Of a DNA stretch of 64,000 nt, positions 10,492 to 20,164 are shown piece by piece. Made by a program: the position numbers and the translations under genes. Source of the stretch: Planctomycetota bacterium (lineage in GTDB: Bacteria > Planctomycetota > Planctomycetia > Planctomycetales > Planctomycetaceae); assembly GCA_027624335.1 (NCBI GenBank), contig JAQBWV010000006.1:1-64000 (forward strand), written 5' to 3'. The notes under the pieces are model-generated. The model did not search any database, was not told where the DNA came from, and saw only the letters and a list, made by a program, of their open reading frames with translations. How positions within the stretch are numbered: the first letter of the stretch is position 1; each line of letters opens with the position of its first letter.

Positions 10492-11970
10492 GTGTTGGAA
10501 ATGTGGCGAATCTCAGGTGAACCCGGCAGAGATCTTTGTGACAGGCACCTTGGTGTCTCGCGACGAGACGTACTGCGAGTTGGCGGTTCCGGGATGCTCG
10601 GACTGACGCTCGGCGGTGCGATGCAGCTTCAGGCTGACGCGGCTGAGTCGAACGCTGGAGGCGGTCCTGGCTGGAACAAGGCCAAGCACATCATCATGTG
10701 CTATCTACAAGGTGGGCCATCACATCTGGACCTCTGGGATCCTAAGACCGACGTTCCGGACAATGTCAAGAGTGTCTTCAAGCCGATCGACACGAAGGTG
10801 CCTGGCACTCAGTTTTCTGAAGTGTTGCCGAAGCTTGCACAGGTGAACGATCGATTCACGATGATTCGTTCGATGAGCTACACCCCGAACGGGTTGTTCA
10901 ATCACACCGCGGCTATCTATCAGATGATGACAGGCTACACGACGGACAAGGTCAGTCCGTCCGGCCAACTTGAGCCGCCAGATCCGAAAGACTTTCCGAA
11001 CTTTGGATCGAACATCATCCGTATCAAGCCTCCGACCGTGCCGATGCTTCCGTTTGTCATGCTGCCTCGACCGCTGCAGGAATCCAATGTTGTTGGTAAA
11101 GGTGGAACAGCAGGGTTTCTGGGACGTTCGTTCGACCCGTACACGCTGTACCCGCCGGGCGATGACATGGACATGGGAAAGATGTCGAAGATCAAGGTCG
11201 ACGACCTGCAGCTTCGACCGGACGTGTTCGCGACGCGTCTCGCTCGTCGAGCGAAGCTGCGAGATTCCATCGTCAAGCAGATGAAGGTGGTCGACGAAGC
11301 CGTCAAAGATTACACGCTGAATGAATACTACGATCGTGCCCTGAGCCTGATCGTGTCCGGACGGGCCCGTGATGCGTTCGATCTGGATTCTGAAGCAGCC
11401 ACGATGCGGGAACGTTACGGACGCAACACGTTTGGTGATTCCTGCCTGCTGGCGCGCCGACTCGTGGAAGCGGGCACTCGGGTCGTTGAAGTGGTCTGGC
11501 CGAAGGTCGCGAACTCGGACAACCACTCCTGGGACGTGCATTCTGGTCTTTCGACACGGATGAAGAATCAATCGGCACCGATGCTTGATGGCGCTCTGTC
11601 CGCCCTGATCAGCGACCTTGATGAACGAGGGATGCTGGAAGACACACTTGTTGTGGCGATCGGCGAGTTTGGCCGAAGCCCTCAGCGAGGTGTCAGTACT
11701 TCCGGGAATAACAATTCGGACGACGGTCGCGATCACTGGCCGTACTGCTACACCGGCGTCGTTGCCGGTGCGGGAACTAACCGCGGGTTGGTTTACGGTC
11801 AGTCGGATCAGACTGGCTCAGCACCGTTGCGTGATCCGGTTCATCCTGGCCAGTTGCTGGCCTCCATTTATCACTCGTTCGGGATCAACCCGAACTCCAT
11901 CGTCTACAACCATCTGAATCAGCCGCGTGAACTGGTTAAGGCCGAGTATGTGCCTGCCCTGTTTGCGTGA
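10492..11970 (+). CDS. DUF1501 domain protein with Tat-type signal
   Basis: [19 protein letters not shown] Tat-like; [22 protein letters not shown] and [11 protein letters not shown] motifs of DUF1501. Confidence 0.92.
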   Translation: MLEMWRISGEPGRDLCDRHLGVSRRDVLRVGGSGMLGLTLGGAMQLQADAAESNAGGGPGWNKAKHIIMCYLQGGPSHLDLWDPKTDVPDNVKSVFKPIDTKVPGTQFSEVLPKLAQVNDRFTMIRSMSYTPNGLFNHTAAIYQMMTGYTTDKVSPSGQLEPPDPKDFPNFGSNIIRIKPPTVPMLPFVMLPRPLQESNVVGKGGTAGFLGRSFDPYTLYPPGDDMDMGKMSKIKVDDLQLRPDVFATRLARRAKLRDSIVKQMKVVDEAVKDYTLNEYYDRALSLIVSGRARDAFDLDSEAATMRERYGRNTFGDSCLLARRLVEAGTRVVEVVWPKVANSDNHSWDVHSGLSTRMKNQSAPMLDGALSALISDLDERGMLEDTLVVAIGEFGRSPQRGVSTSGNNNSDDGRDHWPYCYTGVVAGAGTNRGLVYGQSDQTGSAPLRDPVHPGQLLASIYHSFGINPNSIVYNHLNQPRELVKAEYVPALFA

Positions 11971-12048
11971 GGTCGGTGTGCGTGAAGTCTATCGTGGCGA
12001 GTTTCCACGTAAGGCTGATCGCAACGGATGCAATGTTTCACCAGCGGA

Positions 12049-12083
12049 AGGCCCCGGACACTAACGATGTCCGGGGCCTTTTT
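12049..12083 (+). terminator. Rho-independent terminator
   Basis: aaggccccggaca-ctaacga-tgtccggggcctt-ttt, perfect 13-bp stem. Confidence 0.85.
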
Positions 12084-12121
12084 CGTGGAGTCCTGCGGAG
12101 CGAAAAGGATTGAGGCCGGGA

Positions 12122-14143
12122 CTAAATCTGCCGCTTCCTGAGTCGCACAGGCGTGTCGAAGTAGACAGCGCAGTTTCCCGCATCGGTTGTCTGAGCCTTG
12201 ATCAGAGTGTTGGCACAACGGCCCTTGTTGAGCCATCCGCCCTTCGGGACCAGCACGACGTCCCGACGCTGTTGTTCGTCGAACCTGAGCCGGACGGTCA
12301 GGGAACCGCATTCGGACTCGATTTCCGCGACGTCGTTATCGGCGTAGTCCGAAGCCGCGTCCGGATGGACGGTTGCCGCGAGATAGTCATCCTGGCTGCC
12401 GGGCAACCATTGCGAGCCCTGAACCGCCGCTGTCGCCAGAGCCATCAGCAGGAGTGGTCGCTCAAGGGTTGTCGATGGTGGCGATGGATTCAGTGTCTGT
12501 ACGAGATTGACTCGACCTGACGACGTCGCGAAACGACGATCCGCAAACATGACTCCCGGAGCCCTGGGGTTTCGGACCGAGCCCGCTCGGATGTCATCCA
12601 ATGATGCTCCCCGATCCTCGACGGATCGCAACAGCCGTCGCTTCCATGTTTCGACGTCGTCTGAAAACTCCTCTTGAAGCCCAACCAGCGGCGCGAGGTT
12701 CTGAATGATTTCATAGTCTGTTTTCACGTCGACCGGTGCGGCTACAACCGGACGCATCTCGGCAAGCCAGTGGTGCCCGTACGCACCCAGAATGTCGTCG
12801 TCTTCGAGCATGGTTGTGGTCGGCAGAACAATGTCCGCACACAGCGCCGTGTCGGTCATGAAGGAATCGACGACGACGGTCAGCTCGCGAGTTCTCAACG
12901 CCTGTTGAACAGTATGAGATTCGGGAAGCATCACGACCGGATTGGCGGCAGTGACCCAGACCATGCGGATCGGAGGGTCAGATGCCGCAAGGATCCCCGG
13001 CCCGAACAATGGTTCTGGAATCAATCTCGGGGCGACGGCTTCGCCCTTTATGAACGAAAGGTCAAATGCCCCGCGGCGGGCGAAACAGTACGAGACGCCT
13101 CCACCAGCGACTCCAAGGTTCCCGGTGATGGCTGCCAGAGCGTCGATGGCTCGAATCGTTGCCGCGCCGCTGGCTCGCCGCTGCATGCCCCATCCGCTGA
13201 TGATGGCAGACGGACCGCTGGCGTAGCTGGCAGAAAGGAGCTGGATTTCCCCGACGGTCACATCAGCGAGGTCTGCCCATTGCTGGACGCTTCGGGAACG
13301 CGCCTGAGTGCAGAATTCTTCAATGTGGTCACAATAGGTGTCTGCAGTTTCGTCGATGCCGTTGCTGCCGCCGTCCAGCAGCGAACGCACCATTGCCATC
13401 ACCACGGCGATGTCACCGCCCGGTCTCGGTTGCACATATTGATCACATAGCTGCGCTGTCTGGTGATGTACCGGATCGATCAGAATCAATCGCGTCCCGT
13501 TCTTTCTGGCCTCGCGCAGTACAGGCAGCAGATGAACCTGACTGACGTAGGGATTCTTTCCCCAGAGAATGATCGTTCGGCTGTTCTTCAGATCAAACAG
13601 ATCGTGACTGTCGATCCTTCCGAAATCGGCCTGCTGAGCAGCGTCTCCGGCACCGGTGCAGACGTCACCTGTCTTGATCGTGACCGGTCCAAACTTTTCA
13701 AAAAAGTAGTCCGTCACGAGCTTCATCATGCCCATCGAGCCGCCACACCGATAATGCATGATCGCAGCCGGACCGGATTCTTCCCGGATCGTCAGCATTG
13801 TTTGTGAGATACGACAAAGAACCTCGTCCCACGATGCGGGCTGGAAGTGGTCGCCGATTCGTACGAGCGGTGTCGTCAGTCGCTCCGGCGAGTATTGGCG
13901 TTCGAGAAATCGGCTGGTGCGATGGCAAAGAAATCCTTTCGTCACCGGGTGATTGGGATCCCCTGCCAGCTTCGTGATGCGATTATCGGCGACGGTCGCA
14001 ACGATGCTGCAGGAATCGCCACAATCGCGATTGCAGGCTGTAAGAACTGTGAACTGCGATTCCGGGTTTTCAGACACGTTCGTGATCCTGTTGGTTGACT
14101 CGAAACACTGAGTGGCCGCTTTCTCACCTCGGTGATCTGCCAA
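12122..14143 (-). CDS. Molybdopterin-dependent oxidoreductase (DMSO reductase superfamily, 4Fe-4S N-terminus)
   Basis: CNRDCGDSCSIVATVADNRITKLAGDPNHPVTKGFLC Fe-S motif; MHYRCGGSMGMMK; IILWGKNPYVSQVH; SGWGMQRRASGAATIRAIDALAAITGNLGVAGGGVSY; molydopterin dinucleotide-binding-like C-terminus. Exact start uncertain. Confidence 0.9.
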   Translation of the reverse strand: MADHRGEKAATQCFESTNRITNVSENPESQFTVLTACNRDCGDSCSIVATVADNRITKLAGDPNHPVTKGFLCHRTSRFLERQYSPERLTTPLVRIGDHFQPASWDEVLCRISQTMLTIREESGPAAIMHYRCGGSMGMMKLVTDYFFEKFGPVTIKTGDVCTGAGDAAQQADFGRIDSHDLFDLKNSRTIILWGKNPYVSQVHLLPVLREARKNGTRLILIDPVHHQTAQLCDQYVQPRPGGDIAVVMAMVRSLLDGGSNGIDETADTYCDHIEEFCTQARSRSVQQWADLADVTVGEIQLLSASYASGPSAIISGWGMQRRASGAATIRAIDALAAITGNLGVAGGGVSYCFARRGAFDLSFIKGEAVAPRLIPEPLFGPGILAASDPPIRMVWVTAANPVVMLPESHTVQQALRTRELTVVVDSFMTDTALCADIVLPTTTMLEDDDILGAYGHHWLAEMRPVVAAPVDVKTDYEIIQNLAPLVGLQEEFSDDVETWKRRLLRSVEDRGASLDDIRAGSVRNPRAPGVMFADRRFATSSGRVNLVQTLNPSPPSTTLERPLLLMALATAAVQGSQWLPGSQDDYLAATVHPDAASDYADNDVAEIESECGSLTVRLRFDEQQRRDVVLVPKGGWLNKGRCANTLIKAQTTDAGNCAVYFDTPVRLRKRQI

Positions 14144-14374
14144 TCCTGTCGATCATAGCTGCAATCGACAGATTCTGATCCCGATGCAGCGACAGGTCCA
14201 GTCGTTCGGAACGGCGACGATGTGAACCGCAATGACAACGGACACAGACTGTCGCCACCAGGTTGCACCAACCGCAAGCCCTCATTAAACATGCCCTCCT
14301 TAAACATGACAGACGACGTCAGTCGGATTGCGACTGACAGGTTTGAAGTTGCTCTTGTCCTCGAAAGCAGAGAT

Positions 14375-15202
14375 ATGGTCAGCGGAAGAGAACTGGATTA
14401 CTCACGTAGGCGGTTTATCAGTCCTCTGGTATTGCTGTTGACCATGTTTTTCAGCGGCCTGTCGATCGACTGTCCCGTTGCGGCTGAGGAATCGGGAACA
14501 CTGCTGGGGCGCGTTGTCTTCAAGGGAAAGGCACCAACGCCGGAAGAACTTTCTCTCAACAAGGATGTCGCTGTCTGTTCGAAGAAGCATCCAGTCAATG
14601 AGGATCTTCTAGTGAACAGTGTTGATGGTGGCCTCGCCAACGTTGTGGTGTCGTTGGAACTTGAGCGCGGACAGACTCTGCCTGAGATGGTTCGACCGGA
14701 ATCCCGCAAGCTGCCGACCGAAGTTGTCATGACGAACAGGAACTGTCGTTTCGAACCTCACATTGCGGTTATGACGACTCAGCAGACACTGGTCCTCGGA
14801 AACGATGACCCGGTCGCTCACAACACTCTAGCCAATCTGCTGTACAACTCGCCGTTCAATGAGTCCATCGGAATGGGTTCTGTTGTGAAGAAGAAGTTGA
14901 CCAGAGCGGAACGTCGCCCTGCTCAGATTTCCTGCCCGATTCACTCCTGGATGTCTGGCTGGGTTGTGGTGAAGGATCACGCTTTCGTGGGCGTGAGTGA
15001 CTCGCACGGTCGGTTTCGAATCACGGACCTGCCGCCTGGCGAATGGACGTTTCAGTTCTGGCAGGAGAAAGCCGGTTACCTGTCGAAGATGGAATTGAAG
15101 TCGGGGACGGTGGAAGATCGCAAAGGCATCTACAAGTTGACCATTAGAGCTGGCGACAACGATCTGGGCGACATGAGTGTCGATGCTGCTCTCTTTGAGT
15201 GA
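14375..15202 (+). CDS. Cupredoxin-like exported protein (Tat-type signal) with carboxypeptidase-regulatory-like segment
   Basis: SRRRFISPLVLLLTMFFSGL signal; DPVAHNTLA ... ISCPIHSWMSGWVVV His/Cys-His-Met type-1 copper-like ligands; SDSHGRFRITDLPPGEW. ORF track start at 14222 judged too early. Confidence 0.75.
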   Translation: MVSGRELDYSRRRFISPLVLLLTMFFSGLSIDCPVAAEESGTLLGRVVFKGKAPTPEELSLNKDVAVCSKKHPVNEDLLVNSVDGGLANVVVSLELERGQTLPEMVRPESRKLPTEVVMTNRNCRFEPHIAVMTTQQTLVLGNDDPVAHNTLANLLYNSPFNESIGMGSVVKKKLTRAERRPAQISCPIHSWMSGWVVVKDHAFVGVSDSHGRFRITDLPPGEWTFQFWQEKAGYLSKMELKSGTVEDRKGIYKLTIRAGDNDLGDMSVDAALFE

Positions 15203-18200
15203 ATTCATTGGCCGGGGGATAAGCCTGTTGAACTGGCACAGTGAACGTTCCTGTCTGCGACTTGTGGCTTACCGATTGCTTGTTCTTACAAGCCTCACGG
15301 TGACGTGCTCGGTCGCAGCGGCAGATGATGTCGTGAACTTCAGCAGTGACATTCGACCGTTGTTGTCTGGCAAATGCTTTTCGTGTCACGGGCCGGATGA
15401 TGACGCTCGGAAAGGCGATCTGCGACTTGATTCTTTCGAAGCCGCGACGGCTGATTCGTCCGGCACTGCTGCTGTCGTTGCGGGAAAGTCGTTGGAAAGT
15501 GAACTCGTACGCCGCATTCTGTCAGACGATCCGGATGAGCGAATGCCGCCTGCCTCCTCGAACAGGTCGTTGAGTCCTGAGCAGAAGCAGTTGCTGATTC
15601 GCTGGATCGATTCCGGAGCACAGTACGAACGCCACTGGGCCTTCGTTCCGCCGATTCTCGCCGCTCCGCCTGAAGAAAAGCATGGTGGCTGGGCTCGCAC
15701 TGAGATTGACCGATTCATCGTCGGCCGGCTCAACGCTGCGGGGTTGTCGCCATCTCCTGACGCTGAGCCACGAACGTTGTTGCGGCGGGTTTATCTCGAC
15801 CTGATCGGGCTTCCGCCGAGTTCTGAGGAAGCCGATCAGTGGCTCGCTCGGCTGGTGAATTCAGAAGGTCGAATCGACGATGCGTCCTACGAGGGGCTGG
15901 TCAATCATCTGCTTGGATTACCTCAATACGGGGAGCGCTGGGCCAGACGCTGGTTGGACCTCGCACGGTACGCCGACACAAATGGTTACGAGAAAGATCG
16001 CGATCGGACGATGTGGCCGTATCGTGACTGGGTGATTCGAGCGTTGAATGCGGACATGCCGTTCGACCAGTTTACCGTTGAGCAGATTGCCGGGGACATG
16101 TTGCCGGACGCGACGAACGATCAGCGAATCGCGACGGGGTTTCACCGCAACACGATGCTCAATGAAGAGGGCGGCATCGACCCTCTTGAGTTCCGGTTTT
16201 ACGCAATGACCGATCGTGTCGCGACGACAGGTACCACCTGGCTGGGCCTCACGACGGGCTGCTGTCAGTGTCACACTCACAAGTACGACCCGATAACTCA
16301 TCGCGATTACTATAGCCTGATGGCCTTCCTGAACAACGCCGATGAACCGGACCTGAACCTTCCTGATCCAGCCGCCGAGCAGCGATATCAGACCGCTCTT
16401 GTGGAAGCCAACCGGCTGCTTGACGAATTGCCGGGGCACTGGCCCGTCGAGAATCCCGAGGATCGTGCTGCGGTTATCGAAAAAGCGTTTGCCGAATGGC
16501 TCAGTGCCGCACGCATGGGTACGCCGGACTGGCAGGTAATGCGTCCAGCCCGCCTGACGTCAAACCTTCCACAGTTGACGCTCGAAGACGATGGCTCGGT
16601 ATTTGCCGGAGGAGATACGACAAAGTTCGACACGTACGATCTGCAGTTCGACGACATTCCCGAAGGGGCAACGGCACTTCGACTGGAGGCGCTGCCAGAT
16701 CGACGATTGCCGGCACACGGACCGGGCACCACGTATTACGAAGGCCGCAAAGGCGACTTCTTTCTGAACGAATTCGCACTCACGCTGGACGAGCAGCCCG
16801 TCACCTTTGAATCGGCATCGCACAGCTACGCGAAAAATCAATTTGGTAAAAATCCTGTGAGTGCTCAGTTGACGATCGATGGCGATTACCAGACGGGATG
16901 GTCAGCAGCGGAACGGCCCGGCGAACGCAGCGTTTCCGTGTACGTGTTGCAGAAGCCGTTGCCAGCGGGAAAGCATCTCCAACTGAAGATGACTTTCGGT
17001 CGTCACTTTGCCAGTTCGCTTGGCCGGTTTCGAGTGTCAGCAGCAATGAGTAACGTGTCACCCATAGCCAGTGACAGGACTGTTGACGTTGAGCGACTGT
17101 TGCGACTTCCTGAGGACCAGCTGTCTGACGTGCAGCGAGCACTCCTGTTTGGAGTCTTTCTTCTGGAAGCTCCGGAGGTCGCCAAGCATGCCCGCAGGAT
17201 TCGGGATCTTCGACGTCGCCCTGCTCCCATCGACATTCCAGTTCTGTCTGAACGGCCCTCCGATAACCCTCGACCGACGTTCCGGCACAAGCGAGGCGAA
17301 TACCTTCAGCCAGCAGAGGTGATCGAAGGGAGCGTTCCGAAGTTTCTACACGAGTTGCCGGTCGACGCTGCGCGAGATCGTCTGGAGTTCGCGCGCTGGT
17401 TGGTCTCTCGCGAAAACCCGCTGACGGCGCGAGTCGTTGTAAATCGACACTGGGCGGCATTCTTCGGCACGGGTATCGTGAAGACGCTCGACGATTTCGG
17501 GATGCAGGGCGAATCCCCTTCTCATCCACAGTTGCTCGACTGGCTGGCTGTCGAATTCATGAATGATGACTGGTCCATGAAGAAGCTGCATCGCCGGATC
17601 GTGCTCAGCTCGACTTACCGCCAGAGTTCGAACACGAATCTCGTTGACTCGTCGCTCAGTCAACCCGTTGTGACCGCGCTGTCACCCTCGAGACTGCTTG
17701 CACGGTTTCCTCGAGCAAGACTCGAAGCAGAGCTTATCCGCGATTCGATCCTGCACGCTGCCGGACTTCTGTCGCTGAAATCCGGTGGGCCGCCTGTGCG
17801 GCCCCCTCAGCCAGGGGGAGTGTCCGAGGCGGCCTATGGGAGTCCGAAGTGGAATGCGAGTTCGGGCGAAGACCGTTATCGCAGAAGCATCTTCACCTAT
17901 CAGAAACGCACGGCGCCATTCGCCATGTTCTCCACGTTCGATGCGCCCAGCGGTGAGGTCTGTGTTGCTCGCAGGGACGTTTCGAATACAGCCCTTCAGG
18001 CGCTCACATTGCTCAATGATGAGATGTTTCTGGAAGCTGCCCGCGCACTCGCGACTCTTGCACTGAAAATGGGAAGTTCGGACGAGGAGCGGATCACGTT
18101 CGTCGTTCATCGAGTCCTGACGCGGCCACCGTCTGAAACAGAAGCGGCCTGGCTGCTGGCCTTTGTCGAGAAGCAGCGAACTCGACTTCTGGCGCCTTCC

Positions 18201-18326
18201 GAAACTGCGCCTGACACTGAACCCACGTCGAAGATCGCTGCTGACAAAGACACGGTCGAGACCGTCGTCTGGACGAGTGTTGCACGAGCGTTGTTCAGCC
18301 TCGACGAAACGCTGACGAAGAACTGA
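15177..18326 (+). CDS. Planctomycete cytochrome PSCyt1-DUF1549-DUF1553 protein
   Basis: FSSDIRPLLSGKCFSCHGPDD; RRVYLDLIGLPPSSEEADQWL; GCCQCHTHKYDPITHRDYYSLMAFLNNADEPDL; RVVVNRHWAAFFGTGIVKTLDDFGMQGESPSHPQLLDWLAVEF. Confidence 0.95.
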   Translation: MSMLLSLSEFIGRGISLLNWHSERSCLRLVAYRLLVLTSLTVTCSVAAADDVVNFSSDIRPLLSGKCFSCHGPDDDARKGDLRLDSFEAATADSSGTAAVVAGKSLESELVRRILSDDPDERMPPASSNRSLSPEQKQLLIRWIDSGAQYERHWAFVPPILAAPPEEKHGGWARTEIDRFIVGRLNAAGLSPSPDAEPRTLLRRVYLDLIGLPPSSEEADQWLARLVNSEGRIDDASYEGLVNHLLGLPQYGERWARRWLDLARYADTNGYEKDRDRTMWPYRDWVIRALNADMPFDQFTVEQIAGDMLPDATNDQRIATGFHRNTMLNEEGGIDPLEFRFYAMTDRVATTGTTWLGLTTGCCQCHTHKYDPITHRDYYSLMAFLNNADEPDLNLPDPAAEQRYQTALVEANRLLDELPGHWPVENPEDRAAVIEKAFAEWLSAARMGTPDWQVMRPARLTSNLPQLTLEDDGSVFAGGDTTKFDTYDLQFDDIPEGATALRLEALPDRRLPAHGPGTTYYEGRKGDFFLNEFALTLDEQPVTFESASHSYAKNQFGKNPVSAQLTIDGDYQTGWSAAERPGERSVSVYVLQKPLPAGKHLQLKMTFGRHFASSLGRFRVSAAMSNVSPIASDRTVDVERLLRLPEDQLSDVQRALLFGVFLLEAPEVAKHARRIRDLRRRPAPIDIPVLSERPSDNPRPTFRHKRGEYLQPAEVIEGSVPKFLHELPVDAARDRLEFARWLVSRENPLTARVVVNRHWAAFFGTGIVKTLDDFGMQGESPSHPQLLDWLAVEFMNDDWSMKKLHRRIVLSSTYRQSSNTNLVDSSLSQPVVTALSPSRLLARFPRARLEAELIRDSILHAAGLLSLKSGGPPVRPPQPGGVSEAAYGSPKWNASSGEDRYRRSIFTYQKRTAPFAMFSTFDAPSGEVCVARRDVSNTALQALTLLNDEMFLEAARALATLALKMGSSDEERITFVVHRVLTRPPSETEAAWLLAFVEKQRTRLLAPSETAPDTEPTSKIAADKDTVETVVWTSVARALFSLDETLTKN

Positions 18327-18333
18327 GTCTTCC

Positions 18334-19785
18334 ATGAATGATCCACTCAACCGAAAAGCGATAACGGGACTTGACCTGGCTCGACGGTACTTTCTGCGTG
18401 ACTGTGGTTATGGCCTCGGAAAGATCGCGCTGGCAGGACTTCTTGCCAGTGGTACGCGGCACGCAGCGCGTGCGGCGATTCCGGACTCGCCGTTGGCGGT
18501 TCGCACTCCGCACTTTCCGCCGACGGCAAAACGCGTGATCCATCTTTTCATGACCGGAGCACCCAGTCAGCTTGAGCTGTTCGATCAGAAGCCACTGTTA
18601 AAAAAACTGGAAGGGAAACCGCTCCCACCGTCGGTTATTGGAGATCAGCGATACGCTTTCATTCGATCCGACGCTTCCGTGCTTGGGCCGCGGTTTGCGT
18701 TTTCAAAACACGGCGAATGTGGGGCCGAGATATCGGACATGCTGCCGCATCTGGCGAAAGTCGTCGACGATATCTGTTTGATTCGATCGGTTCATACCGA
18801 CCAGTTCAATCATGCTCCGGCTCAGCTGTTCTTTAATACCGGATTCGGACAACCGGGACGTCCGAGTCTCGGCGCATGGGCTCTGTATGGTCTCGGGGCG
18901 GAGACAGACAACCTGCCCGCTTATGTCGTGATGACAAACGGAGGCGGTCTCAGCGGTGGAGCGGCCTTATGGTCCAGCGGTTTTCTGCCGACGGTTTACA
19001 CGGGAACTCCGCTTCGCAGTCAGGGGGATCCGATCCTCAACTTGTCGACGCCAACAGGGATCGACGCGGAACTGCAGAGGGACACGTACTCGCTGATCAA
19101 CGATCTGAATCGAGAGCGGCTGGGGGTTGTCGGAGATCCCGAGATCGCGACTCGGATGGCTTCGTTTGAAATGGCCGCCCGATTGCAGACTTCAGCTCCG
19201 GAACTGATGGATCTGAGTAGTGAAACTCAGGAAACGCTCGACCTGTACGGTGTCGATCCCGCAAAGCCGTCATTCGCACGCTCCTGTCTGCTGGCTCGAC
19301 GGATGATGGAGCGAGGTGTGCGTTTCGCCAACGTCTATCACAAAGGCTGGGACGCACACAGCAACGTCGAGGGCAACGTACGCAGCAACACCAACGCCAC
19401 AGACCAGGCCAGCGCGGCGTTGATTATCGACCTGAAAAGGCGAGGAATGCTGGACGATACTCTGGTTGTCTGGGGTGGTGAGTTCGGTCGGACTCCGATG
19501 GTCGAGACCAATCCGGCGCTGGGACGATCACTGGGGCGGGATCATCACCCTCAAGCGTTTACCGTGTGGATGGCCGGTGGAGGAATCAGGCCGGGAATGT
19601 CACTGGGCAGCACCGACGAATTTGGATTTCACGTCGTTGAGAATCCGGTCCACGTCCACGATCTGCAGGCGACGATTCTACATTGCCTCGGCTTTGACCA
19701 TGAGCAACTCACATATCACCACGCTGGACGCGACTTTCGTCTGACAGACATTCATGGGACTGTCGTGCGGGATGTTCTGATTTGA
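18334..19785 (+). CDS. DUF1501 domain protein
   Basis: ARRYFLRDCGYGLGKIALAGLLASG signal; KRVIHLFMTGAPSQLELFDQKP; VVWGGEFGRTPMVE; GRDHHPQAFTVWMAGGGI. Confidence 0.95.
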   Translation: MNDPLNRKAITGLDLARRYFLRDCGYGLGKIALAGLLASGTRHAARAAIPDSPLAVRTPHFPPTAKRVIHLFMTGAPSQLELFDQKPLLKKLEGKPLPPSVIGDQRYAFIRSDASVLGPRFAFSKHGECGAEISDMLPHLAKVVDDICLIRSVHTDQFNHAPAQLFFNTGFGQPGRPSLGAWALYGLGAETDNLPAYVVMTNGGGLSGGAALWSSGFLPTVYTGTPLRSQGDPILNLSTPTGIDAELQRDTYSLINDLNRERLGVVGDPEIATRMASFEMAARLQTSAPELMDLSSETQETLDLYGVDPAKPSFARSCLLARRMMERGVRFANVYHKGWDAHSNVEGNVRSNTNATDQASAALIIDLKRRGMLDDTLVVWGGEFGRTPMVETNPALGRSLGRDHHPQAFTVWMAGGGIRPGMSLGSTDEFGFHVVENPVHVHDLQATILHCLGFDHEQLTYHHAGRDFRLTDIHGTVVRDVLI

Positions 19786-20164
19786 GTGAGCAGCCTGAGT
19801 TATCAAAGTGGACATGCTGAAGTCGGCACATGTCAGCGAGGTCCACGGATCGTTCTTTCTGCCATTCCACATCTCGCATCGACGGCGTTGCTGTCAACGT
19901 GTGCCTGAAAGCGTAGGCCGTTCTTGAACTCCTGTAGCACGCTGAGTACGTTAACTGCATTTCGTACGTTGATACCGTTACAGTGCCACCAGTGGGCAGA
20001 GGGCGCAAGGGCAACATTACAATCTTTACCGGCCCGACGGGCCAGTTCCTGTTGACCACTGTGCTGCCACGATTCCCGGCGAGCCGACGCTTCTCAGGGC
20101 AATGTGACGAGCGTCAGAAGTTGTGCCCGGGAATTGCATTGCGACTCAGAAAACGAGGGCAGAT

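Noticed and set aside
20135-20152. Possible sigma-54 promoter before the ethylene-receptor-like kinase (tgcccgggaattgca)
   Set aside because: Lacks the -24 GG and has wrong spacing between the elements
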